DNA of 13,325 nucleotides from CAJXCL01 sp036011265 (GTDB lineage: Bacteria; Nitrospinota; Nitrospinia; CAJXCL01), in assembly GCA_036011265.1 (NCBI GenBank), contig DASCNB010000252.1:1-13325 (forward strand). The letters are read 5' to 3'. Below the pieces are notes generated by a model. That model worked only from the letters and a program-made list of their open reading frames with translations. It did not search any database and was not told the origin of the DNA. The position numbers and the translations under genes were made by a program. Shown here in pieces: positions 1 through 6,284 of the stretch (positions are counted from its first letter, which is position 1; every line of letters begins with the position of its first letter).

Positions 1-1393
1 ACGCAACAGATTCTGTTTCGAGCAGAACCGGTTTGCTATCCATCTCCTCTATTGGATTCTCCCTGCTTTGTCCAAGAATGGTTTTTGCCCAATTGCGTCC
101 CATAACCATCGCAGTGTCCATAAATATGTACCGGAAGAGTCCTTGACGCCCTAAAGTTGTGATATTTTCAAATCTGTTGACAAAATTTCGCATCTTTTCA
201 ACCTTTTTCATATAACCGATTTTGTAACATGGATAGGCATGTTCGGCCCATGTAGAAAAAGAACCGCTTATTTCTTTTTCTATGTCGAAGCCAAGCGACT
301 GCATGTCCTTTATGACTCTTTTAAGCAGTTTCTCGTTGCTCATATTCCAGATTGCGTCTCCTTTGTCGCATGGAATTTCGAGAATCGCCGATGTTTTCCC
401 ATTCGGGGCGCTGAAGGGACTCCGGTGTTTTGGTTCCTGAATGCGGGTCATTATAAAATCATCTTCAGGTATATACATCCATGTGTTTGGAGAAAGGGTT
501 TCTCTGTTAAGCTCAATGTTGAGAAAGCGAAGGCTTCTAAATAGGAGGGCAGGGGGATTCTCAAACCCGAGTAGCTGTGCTAAAGAATCAAGAGGGATTG
601 TCGAAAGAAATTGATCCGCTTCAATATAGTTTTTTTTCCCATTGCTATTTTCAACTAAAACCCTGCAGATGCGATTTCCGCTTGTCTCGAATTTGAAAGG
701 TTGAGTTCCGGTCAGCACTTTTCCACCAGAGTTTTTAATTGCTACCGTCATTTTTTCAAAAATAGAGCCGACACCTTTTTTTGGATAAAGATACTTTGAA
801 GCATAAGTACGGGGTGTGGCTCTTGTTAGACGCAGTGCTTTAAGCAAAACCATTCCCGCGTTCAAGAGAGAGATTCGTTGGGCAGCCCAATCATCTGAAA
901 GTTCGGAAGCCGGAATTCCCCAGAGTTTTTCGGTATATGGTTTAAAAAAGTATTCATTAAGCGGTTTGCCAAAGTTTACATCAACCCACCTTTCAAAGGA
1001 ATCTTGCGGTGAAGATGAGACGGAGAGACCGGATAAGGAGGCAGAATAACCTAGGGCAAATTTCAAGGACATCCATAGTGAGGCTTGCTTGAAAACATTG
1101 AGGCAATTTATGGGGTAGTCATATTTCCTGTCATGAAACCGGATAATACTTTTGCGTGTACGGGTTAATAACTCATCTGACATTAACGCGCGGATATCAT
1201 CTATTAATTCACTATCTTTTGAAATAAACCGATGACCGCCAAGATCGTATTGATATCCGTTCTGCCGGATGGTTTTGCACAGTCCTCCGACAGAAGCTTC
1301 CTTTTCTATAACAATTGGTGTAACACCGTTTTTTGCCAGCTCCCATGCGGCTGTTAACCCGCATGGGCCGGCGCCAAAAATCACAACTTTCAT
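1..1393 (-). CDS. FAD-dependent amine-oxidase/UDP-galactopyranose-mutase-like flavoprotein (3' end outside window)
   Basis: This minus-strand frame stays open from the ATG at 1393 to the window edge (464 codons, no stop), so the C-terminus is missing. Residues 1-23 form a Rossmann dinucleotide-binding fold (MKVVIFGAGPCGLTAAWELA), followed by the acidic strand end VIEKE and the GGLCKT segment that contact FAD in this superfamily. Further on come a YDLGGHRF motif, the segment FFKPYTEKLWGIP, and STIPLDSLAQLL. These resemble flavoproteins annotated as amine oxidase, protoporphyrinogen-oxidase-like or UDP-galactopyranose-mutase-like; I cannot tell which substrate is used. There is no signal peptide, so it is cytoplasmic. 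It starts 7 nt after the porin stop, and a GGTGA Shine-Dalgarno overlaps that stop, so it is probably the fourth gene of the iron operon. The family assignment is firm; the function is not. Confidence 0.85.
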   Translation of the reverse strand, partial: MKVVIFGAGPCGLTAAWELAKNGVTPIVIEKEASVGGLCKTIRQNGYQYDLGGHRFISKDSELIDDIRALMSDELLTRTRKSIIRFHDRKYDYPINCLNVFKQASLWMSLKFALGYSASLSGLSVSSSPQDSFERWVDVNFGKPLNEYFFKPYTEKLWGIPASELSDDWAAQRISLLNAGMVLLKALRLTRATPRTYASKYLYPKKGVGSIFEKMTVAIKNSGGKVLTGTQPFKFETSGNRICRVLVENSNGKKNYIEADQFLSTIPLDSLAQLLGFENPPALLFRSLRFLNIELNRETLSPNTWMYIPEDDFIMTRIQEPKHRSPFSAPNGKTSAILEIPCDKGDAIWNMSNEKLLKRVIKDMQSLGFDIEKEISGSFSTWAEHAYPCYKIGYMKKVEKMRNFVNRFENITTLGRQGLFRYIFMDTAMVMGRNWAKTILGQSRENPIEEMDSKPVLLETESVA

Positions 1394-1400
1394 ATAGGGG

Positions 1401-2525
1401 TCACCAATTAGCGTTGACCTGTATGGCAAGCTGGTCGTTGTCGGTTTTATTGGCCCCTTCTTCCTGATTCCATAGGTATTCTCCCTTTATCTGAAAGTTA
1501 TCCAGCAGATAAAGAACTAAACCAAGAGAAGTTTCTTTTTTGTTATTGTCAGCTTTATCCTCATCATTATCATACTGCCCGTAGCGAGCGACAATATCTA
1601 CCATCGGATGTACCGATGAGCTTGCTTGCACATAAAAACCGGAAACGTCCTTGTCCATGCCGGCAACAGATGAATCCAGTTCATCCTTTCCGGTAACATA
1701 TTCCCCTATGAATTTCGGGGCCATAGTGTTTCCAAAAATTTTATCCGTATCAACGCGCAGATGGGCTCCCACTCTATAGGAAGTATTCTCGCCAGCTGTG
1801 TCCCATTTGCCGGTTACGTATGATGCGCCAAGATTTACACCCTCGAACAAGCTATCTAACTGGATCCTGCCGCCAAATGACTTGCTATGGTTTCCACCGG
1901 TTGAGGTATCACGGGAAATGCCGCCGTTATTAGCGTCTCCGTTTATAACAAAAAAATCCGCCTGACCTACGCCGTCAAATGTTTGGTTAAAACCAAGGCC
2001 GACGTCTGACCATGTACCGGGGACTATACCGCCGCTTTTCATTACTTTCGGACGGGTAACCAGTTTATTTTTAAAGCCAGGATAGCTAAAGTACTCAATG
2101 CCGAAAGGAACATAAAAGGCCCCCAGGTAACCCACCGAACCCTCAACTGGAGTGACACGAAGCATCGCATTGTCTAATTTGAGCTCACCGTTGCCTCCTG
2201 ACCTGGTAGAGGTTCCGCCCCCTTTTAATCGCGTAAAATGCTCGTACTCAACTTCGGAAGAAATGAAAACCTTGTCGTTAATTGGAATTCCCATCCAGAC
2301 AGTAATTTTATGGATGTCAAAAGTATCATTTTTCTTTTCCGCGTTAAAATATTCAAAATCATAATATCCATGCCACTGGACTTTTTGAGCTGCGGACGAT
2401 AAAGAAGTCGCGCCTATATCAAATCCCCCTTTGTCTTTAGCAAGAACGTCGCTGGTTGATGCTAAAGCCGTCATAAAAACTACAATGAAAATGATTCTTA
2501 TTACCAATTTATTTTCAAAAAACAT
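1401..2525 (-). CDS. Outer-membrane beta-barrel porin (OprO/OprP-like)
   Basis: A 374-aa exported protein. The N-terminus is a Sec signal peptide: basic residue, hydrophobic stretch IIFIVVFMTALAS, and likely cleavage near VLA-KDKGG. The mature part alternates polar and aromatic residues in short strands (for example WHGYYDFEYF) separated by Gly/Asn/Asp-rich turns. It ends in ...VNANW; a C-terminal aromatic is the BAM-recognition signature of outer-membrane barrels. The pattern, with an early YYDFEYFNAEKKNDTFDIHK stretch, resembles phosphate-selective porin O/P-type proteins, but substrate cannot be read from sequence. A near-perfect Shine-Dalgarno (GGAGGT, 5 nt before the ATG) supports the start. 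It lies 46 nt downstream of the small exported protein and is co-directional with the FTR1 permease, which suggests the pore serves iron or another cation entering the periplasm (inference). Confidence 0.85.
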   Translation of the reverse strand: MFFENKLVIRIIFIVVFMTALASTSDVLAKDKGGFDIGATSLSSAAQKVQWHGYYDFEYFNAEKKNDTFDIHKITVWMGIPINDKVFISSEVEYEHFTRLKGGGTSTRSGGNGELKLDNAMLRVTPVEGSVGYLGAFYVPFGIEYFSYPGFKNKLVTRPKVMKSGGIVPGTWSDVGLGFNQTFDGVGQADFFVINGDANNGGISRDTSTGGNHSKSFGGRIQLDSLFEGVNLGASYVTGKWDTAGENTSYRVGAHLRVDTDKIFGNTMAPKFIGEYVTGKDELDSSVAGMDKDVSGFYVQASSSVHPMVDIVARYGQYDNDEDKADNNKKETSLGLVLYLLDNFQIKGEYLWNQEEGANKTDNDQLAIQVNANW

Positions 2526-2571
2526 CTTACCTCCTTCATAAAAAATGGGTTAATAATAAACGGATATGCTC

Positions 2572-3171
2572 CTACCTGCTAAAACCCGGAAAGGTTTTAG
2601 CAATGTGATCTTCAATTGCTTTAACAGCCTGATCGTATTTGGCTGTGTCCGGTGACTTTTTGCCGATTCCGAACAGGCCGGGGTTGCCGAGGCCATCCAG
2701 CGCGATTTTAAATTGAGCAATTATAGTGGAACTCCGGGTAGTATCCTGTTTTTTAACGTTCCCGTCCAGGACATCGAGATAACTTTTGTAAGCGAGTTGT
2801 AAACGGGCCTTCGAGTTTTTATAATTGCTCAAATTTTCTTTCCTGTTTTGATGCAGTTTTTCGCGGATGGACAAATATACCAGGTTGGCAAAGTGCTCGG
2901 CAGTTTTGGATATATCTTTTTCGGAGACAGTATTTTCAATACGGGGTGCTATATGGTCAGCCGGGAAAATATGATTTTGCTGCAACGCAATCCCTTTTTT
3001 TGCCAGGCCGGTTACTTCATTCCAGTTACCATCAGTTGCAGCCGCAATGGCGGTCTTAAAAAGCTTAACCATCGGGTCTTCTGCTTCAGCATAACTGTAG
3101 GCAAAAGCGGTCCCGGTCCAGGATATCAACAGAAAAGAAACCGCCAGGGCAGGCAGGAAAATCCTATGCAC
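2572..3171 (-). CDS. Small exported helical protein cotranscribed with the FTR1 permease
   Basis: The open frame extends upstream to 3237, but the better start is the GTG at 3171. It lies 6 nt after an AGAGG Shine-Dalgarno and overlaps the FTR1 stop (GTGCATAG), a typical translational-coupling arrangement. It also puts a clean signal peptide at the N-terminus (VHRIFLPALAVSFLLISWTG, cleavage after AFA). The predicted product is 199 aa. The mature chain is mostly helical and charged, with no Cys pair, no CxxCH heme site and no membrane segment after the signal. It contains several His and acidic residues (for example HIFPADHIAPRIE). I do not recognise the family with certainty. Position suggests a periplasmic partner that delivers iron to the permease, in the way EfeO/EfeB or P19 proteins accompany other FTR1 permeases; homology to those is not evident. 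Confidence 0.75.
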   Translation of the reverse strand: MHRIFLPALAVSFLLISWTGTAFAYSYAEAEDPMVKLFKTAIAAATDGNWNEVTGLAKKGIALQQNHIFPADHIAPRIENTVSEKDISKTAEHFANLVYLSIREKLHQNRKENLSNYKNSKARLQLAYKSYLDVLDGNVKKQDTTRSSTIIAQFKIALDGLGNPGLFGIGKKSPDTAKYDQAVKAIEDHIAKTFPGFSR

Positions 3172-3997
3172 GTACAACCTCTCTTTTTCGTAGTAGCAGT
3201 TTGTCCCAGAAACTGAAAAACATCGTAATGACTGCAAAGTACGACAAATAAGAGATCACTTGAATAAGGCTGGGAGCGTGTGTGTATCCAAAGAGGGCCT
3301 TGAAAAATATCCCAACTTCGCTTGAATCCAACATGAACCAACTCAAATCAAATATGGCAGGCTTCAGGACAGGGAGCAAGTTAAGATCTTGCAGGATTCC
3401 GATCATATTTACCAGCAATCCTGCTGCGATAATTGTAACAAGACCGCCGGTTATGTTAAAGAACGTTTTGATGGGGATGTTGCGCATGCCTTTAAAAATT
3501 GCAATGGTCAGTACCAGTGCGATGACTAATCCCAGTGCGCCACCGTAAAAAACCGGAGCATTCATTTCATTGCCAAAAAGGGCGCCTAAAAACAGCACGG
3601 TTTCAAAACCTTCCCGCAAAATTGCAAGAAAACTCATAAAAACAAGAGCAAATACACTGCCGGTCGATATAACATGTTCCAGGTTCTTTTCAACATCACC
3701 TTTGATATTACGGCCATTTTTGCTCATCCAGATAACCATATAAGTAAGGACGACAACCGCGAAACCCATTATTCCTACTTTGAGATAAAGTTCCCCTAAT
3801 TTGCTTTCAAAACCGTTGTAATATATTTGAAATAAAAATCCTAAGGCGAAGGCGCTGAGCAGTCCCAAAAACACACCCATATAGACCCATTTGTTATATT
3901 GTTTCTGATTGCAGCGACCCAGGTAGGTAAGAATAATCCCGACAACTAAAAATGCCTCCAAACCTTCTCTAAAAGTTATCAGCAGTCCCGCAGCCAT
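3164..3997 (-). CDS. FTR1/EfeU-family iron permease
   Basis: A 277-aa polytopic inner-membrane protein, the usual length for bacterial EfeU/FTR1 permeases. Two copies of the family-defining REXXE iron-binding motif lie in transmembrane helices: REGLE at residues 10-14 and REGFE at 128-132. About seven hydrophobic segments can be seen (starting near residues 4, 37, 73, 113, 149, 180 and 247). The family imports iron, generally Fe3+ after oxidation of Fe2+; the direction and valence here are inferred. The ATG is preceded by AAGGAGA at about 8 nt. It is the first gene of a likely four-gene operon (permease, exported protein, porin, flavoprotein) behind a Fur-box-like palindrome. No EfeO or EfeB (Dyp peroxidase) gene lies in the visible region. 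Confidence 0.95.
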   Translation of the reverse strand: MAAGLLITFREGLEAFLVVGIILTYLGRCNQKQYNKWVYMGVFLGLLSAFALGFLFQIYYNGFESKLGELYLKVGIMGFAVVVLTYMVIWMSKNGRNIKGDVEKNLEHVISTGSVFALVFMSFLAILREGFETVLFLGALFGNEMNAPVFYGGALGLVIALVLTIAIFKGMRNIPIKTFFNITGGLVTIIAAGLLVNMIGILQDLNLLPVLKPAIFDLSWFMLDSSEVGIFFKALFGYTHAPSLIQVISYLSYFAVITMFFSFWDKLLLRKREVVRA

Positions 3998-4044
3998 TTC
4001 GTTTTTCTCCTTTATTATAATGATGTAAAGATCGGCAATAAATC

Positions 4045-4066
4045 TATAATGATAGTTATTATCATT
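4045..4066 (-). promoter_or_regulatory. Fur-box-like operator of the FTR1 operon
   Basis: Positions 4045-4063 match the classical 19-bp Fur consensus at 16 of 19 bases. The same site contains a perfect 7-bp inverted repeat, aatgata/tatcatt, separated by 5 bp (4048-4066). It lies just downstream of the predicted transcription start and about 50 bp before the permease ATG. A Fe-Fur complex bound here would block initiation or early elongation, giving expression under iron limitation. The site match is direct observation; Fur control is inferred from the match and the gene content. Confidence 0.8.
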
Positions 4067-4075
4067 TGCGATATA

Positions 4076-4119
4076 ATGGTAGTCGATTGCTGAATGGATG
4101 TCAAGTCTTTTTTTTATTT
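4076..4119 (-). promoter_or_regulatory. Predicted strong sigma-70-type promoter of the FTR1 operon with A-tract UP element
   Basis: Reading the minus strand, a perfect TTGACA -35 (4104-4099) is followed after 17 bp by TACCAT (4081-4076, 4 of 6 matches to the -10 consensus). Immediately upstream of the -35 is an A-rich tract (complement of the T-run at 4105-4119) that resembles an UP element. The predicted start near 4069 abuts the Fur-box-like palindrome, a geometry suited to repression. Confidence 0.6.
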
Positions 4120-4525
4120 AGATGGACATTTATCTGGGGATTTAGTTGGGGATTGGATTAGGGATTAATCTCCCTCCATGCAATTGATTGATTTATTATC
4201 CTTACATCTACAAAAAAGAAGTACTTAAATGTACTATGCCTTTATATAGAGTGTTTTAGAAATATAATATTTATTCTTTCATTAATTCATTTCTTTTTTT
4301 ACTCTTTCGGACAAAAGCTATAAAAAGGTATTAATTTCTATCAGCAGGATGTTTCTCATAAGAACCGAATTGAAAAGTACTTTTTCTCTGAATTCTAAAT
4401 TTAGGGGTTGACCTATTTAGGGGGGGGTAAGTCAAAATGGTTCTTGGGAGTTAAGTGGAAGTGAATTATATTAAAGATAATAATTGACCAGACATTATCA
4501 ACGAATTTGTTAAGAGGGAGAATGT
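4120..4525. other. Long AT-rich intergenic region between the iron operon and the pilZ gene
   Basis: I see no gene in this stretch. It contains G-tract repeats at 4136-4168 (GGGGATT, GGGGATT, GGGATT), an AGTAC/GTACT hairpin near 4218-4233, two TTTAGGGG units 16 bp apart (4400-4407 and 4416-4423, the second running into a G8 tract), and a possible promoter for the PilZ gene: TTGGGA (4444-4449), 17 bp, TATATT (4467-4472). No riboswitch class or RNA gene is recognised. Confidence 0.5.
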
Positions 4526-4846
4526 ATGAGTGAAAAAAGGATCCATGAACAATATAAACTCCAACTTAAAATATATGATCTACACGAAAATTTATTAGGC
4601 GTTACAAAAGATGTCTCAATGGAAGGATGTTTTATTGAAACGGAACATAATATTAATTGGGATGACCATAATGTTCTTATTGAAATTAGCAGCGCTGAAA
4701 AACCGTTGCACGCAGAGTGTCAAATTGTAAGAAGTGTCGATGAAGGGTATGGTGTAAAACTTGAGTTCAGCGAAGAAAATAGGAAAATACTCTCGCAACT
4801 CATCGAGCCTTTAAAAAATAAACAAGAGACTGGTGTAAAGACGTAA
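4526..4846 (+). CDS. Single-domain PilZ protein (c-di-GMP effector family, degenerate Arg motif)
   Basis: A 106-aa soluble protein consisting of one PilZ domain. The DxSxxG half of the c-di-GMP site is intact (D29-V-S-M-E-G34), and the barrel strand ending GYGVKLEF (residues 74-81) is typical. The N-terminal RxxxR half is incomplete: R5 is present but the second Arg position is Q9, so ligand affinity may be reduced or lost. The Shine-Dalgarno AGAGGGAGA precedes the ATG. Long spacers on both sides and the downstream terminator-like hairpin suggest it is transcribed alone. Nearby receiver and hemerythrin genes make a signalling or motility role plausible, but no target is visible. Confidence 0.85.
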   Translation: MSEKRIHEQYKLQLKIYDLHENLLGVTKDVSMEGCFIETEHNINWDDHNVLIEISSAEKPLHAECQIVRSVDEGYGVKLEFSEENRKILSQLIEPLKNKQETGVKT

Positions 4847-4911
4847 AATAATCTCAAAATCCCGGCATGACCTTCTCTGCACCTAAATAGTCCATTTTCC
4901 TTTAACAGAGT

Positions 4912-4943
4912 TACAGGCATAAGCCACCTGTAGCCCTTTTTTT
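4912..4943 (+). terminator. Probable Rho-independent terminator after the pilZ gene
   Basis: A 6-bp stem (TACAGG 4912-4917 with CCTGTA 4927-4932, 9-nt loop) is followed by GCCC and a seven-T run at 4937-4943. It lies 66 nt after the PilZ stop. The stem is short, so the strength is uncertain. Confidence 0.55.
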
Positions 4944-5015
4944 ATGTGGGAATTTGTTATTGCAGCAGAAGTCGAAGCGGTAGGTGTAGCAAACAGAATA
5001 ATGGAACAACGTCAT

Positions 5016-5076
5016 AGTTTCTGCTCCAACAAGTATTAATGCTTGCTGAAAGTATGTTCAGTATTGGTGAGGGAAG
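5016..5076 (-). repeat. 61-bp leader module, copy A (orphan, diverged)
   Basis: On the minus strand this aligns without gaps to copy C (6711-6771) at about 42 of 61 positions. The CTTCCC..CACCAA start and the GGAGCAGAAAC end with its Shine-Dalgarno are kept, and an ATG follows directly at 5015. The extended -10 found in copies B and C is lost here. The only frame after it is 34 codons (ATG 5015 to TAA 4911) with no recognisable similarity to anything, so the original gene has probably been lost. Confidence 0.65.
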
Positions 5077-5136
5077 GGCTGTATTACACGTTCTCACGAC
5101 CCTCTTTTCTTTATTCTGAAAACTTTTTTTTAATTC

Positions 5137-5165
5137 TTGACCTCAGGCAATCAAGGGATTAAAAT
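5137..5165 (+). promoter_or_regulatory. Predicted sigma-70-type promoter of the receiver gene
   Basis: TTGACC (5137-5142), a 17-bp spacer and TAAAAT (5160-5165) match the consensus at 5 of 6 positions in each hexamer. The predicted start near 5172 gives a leader of about 75 nt before the ATG at 5248. Confidence 0.6.
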
Positions 5166-5188
5166 TATCTTAAGAAATCGAGCCTGAG
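5142..5188. promoter_or_regulatory. Inverted repeat flanking the receiver-gene promoter
   Basis: A perfect 7-bp pair, CTCAGGC at 5142-5148 and GCCTGAG at 5182-5188, brackets the -10 region with centres 40 bp apart, close to four helical turns. It could be a pair of half-sites for a regulator or the base of a long stem; neither is proven. Confidence 0.35.
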
Positions 5189-5247
5189 TTTCAATTTTCC
5201 TATGGAACCAAGAAAAAGTTGATGGCTAAAGGAGGGGTACTATAAGC

Positions 5248-5658
5248 ATGAAATTTTTTGAGCCAGCTGTTATAATAGTGGATGATAGCCCTCTTCAACG
5301 TAAGGTTTTAGCCTCACAAATACAAAAAATAACAGATTGGAAAGTGATTGAAGTGGAAGACCCTGTAGAATGTCTAAATATTCTAAAAGGGAAAAATATC
5401 CCCCTTGTAATAACGGATGTTAATATGCCCAAAATGGATGGGTTAGAGCTTTTGCAGGAAATTTTGTCATTAAAGAAGGGTGTGCAGGTGGTTGTGATGT
5501 CCACTGGTACTACTGTTTCGAATTGTGTTTCATGTTTCCGTCACGGAGCCACTGATTTTCTTCCCAAACCTGTCGTTAAATCTGATTTACAGAACGTGTT
5601 TAATAATGTTCTGGCACGGTTGGAACGCTGGGAAAAACTGATTTCCCTGGGGCATTAG
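5248..5658 (+). CDS. Stand-alone CheY-like response-regulator receiver domain
   Basis: A 136-aa single-domain receiver with no output domain. The acidic pocket is D12-D13, the phospho-acceptor is D57 (VITDVNMPKMDG), the switch Ser/Thr is S85 (VVMST), the aromatic switch position is F104 and the catalytic lysine is K107 (FLPKP). All active-site residues are present, so it should be phosphorylated by an unlinked histidine kinase. Residue 86, often Ala in CheY, is Thr here. AAAGGAGGGG precedes the ATG at a slightly long distance (about 10-12 nt); no other in-frame start exists because a TAA lies just upstream. It converges with the hemerythrin gene. A CheY-type or phosphorelay role is inferred from architecture only. 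Confidence 0.93.
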   Translation: MKFFEPAVIIVDDSPLQRKVLASQIQKITDWKVIEVEDPVECLNILKGKNIPLVITDVNMPKMDGLELLQEILSLKKGVQVVVMSTGTTVSNCVSCFRHGATDFLPKPVVKSDLQNVFNNVLARLERWEKLISLGH

Positions 5659-5707
5659 GTAGATTAAACTTTGAATTAGGCTAATGATATTACTCTATTC
5701 AAGTTAA

Positions 5708-6112
5708 TTAAGTTACGCCCTTACTATTTAGATACACGCCATACTTTTTATCGTTTATCACTATGTGATTTGTTAACCAATTACTCAATACTACAGCCAT
5801 TTCTCCAGCTATACTTTTATCTCCGCTAATATATTTCTGATTCATAGCTATAGCTTTCTTAGCAAAATCATCATGTTCGGCTTTATGCGAATCGTATTCA
5901 GGAAAGCCATGCTGCTTTATTAATTTTTCTTCCCTGCTAAAGTGAACTTTTGTGTACTTTATAACTCCTTCCATCAAAGCAGGCACTTCCTCTGTCGTGC
6001 CTGATTGATATGCGTTATAGAAGTCATTAATAAGTTGTATTAACTTTTTGTGTTGCTCATCCATTTCTTTAACTTTAACGCTGTAATAATCTGCCCAGTT
6101 TATTAGTGCCAC
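5708..6112 (-). CDS. Bacteriohemerythrin (O2/iron-binding)
   Basis: The frame also contains an ATG at 6127, but the GTG at 6112 is preferred: it has a GGTGGGA Shine-Dalgarno 6 nt upstream, and it gives the canonical short N-terminus MALINWADYYSVKVKEMDEQ. The product is 134 aa. All diiron ligands of the family are present: H21, H57 and E61 (HxxxE), H76 and H80 (HxxxH), and H116 and D121 (HxxxxD). It should be a soluble four-helix-bundle protein that reversibly binds O2 and may sense, store or deliver it, or handle iron. It lies downstream of leader-module copy B (6156-6216), which probably provides its promoter. It converges with the receiver gene with 49 nt between, and no clear terminator is seen there. 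Confidence 0.92.
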   Translation of the reverse strand: MALINWADYYSVKVKEMDEQHKKLIQLINDFYNAYQSGTTEEVPALMEGVIKYTKVHFSREEKLIKQHGFPEYDSHKAEHDDFAKKAIAMNQKYISGDKSIAGEMAVVLSNWLTNHIVINDKKYGVYLNSKGVT

Positions 6113-6155
6113 AGTTGTTCCCACCATACAAAATAATTTACTAAAAGAGAAACAG

Positions 6156-6216
6156 AGTTTCTGTTCCTATGACAATTAATGGGTAATGATAGCATATCCA
6201 GGGTTGGTGGGGGAAT
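6156..6216 (-). repeat. 61-bp leader module, copy B (upstream of hemerythrin)
   Basis: On the minus strand it aligns without gaps to copy C at about 49 of 61 positions. It carries the extended -10 TGCTATCAT (6194-6186) and a weakened Shine-Dalgarno (AGGAAC). The position of the start codon in copies A and C is CTG here (6155-6153), followed by a stop four codons later, so no gene starts at the module itself; the hemerythrin begins about 40 nt further on. Confidence 0.75.
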
Positions 6217-6284
6217 TAGAATGACGGTTGTACAAACATAGGGGGAGGTCAGTGCAAAGAAGTTCTTTGTATTTTTACTTTGGA

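Larger units (their letters stand above)
4847..5247. other. Intergenic region with terminator, orphan leader copy and receiver-gene promoter
   Basis: No supported protein gene. From left to right it holds the pilZ terminator (4912-4943), a doubtful 34-codon minus-strand frame (5015-4911) behind a diverged copy of the 61-bp leader module (5016-5076), and the receiver-gene promoter (5137-5165) with its flanking inverted repeat (5142-5188). Confidence 0.6.

Noticed and set aside
239..1049. Plus-strand frames of 101 and 77 codons
   Set aside because: They lie opposite the continuous flavoprotein frame, which has clear conserved motifs along its whole length.
2152..2364. Plus-strand 70-codon frame
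   Set aside because: It is antisense to the porin, with no start signal or recognisable domain.
3126..3341. Minus-strand 71-codon frame across the permease/exported-protein junction
   Set aside because: It is out of frame with both real genes, which explain the region fully.
4946..5040. Short plus-strand frame beginning ATGTGGGAA between pilZ and the receiver gene
   Set aside because: Only 31 codons, starting inside the terminator's T-run and overlapping leader copy A; no support.
6148..6162. AGAAAC-AGA-GTTTCT inverted repeat at the edge of leader copy B
   Set aside because: The equivalent bases in copies A and C do not form it, so it is probably chance.
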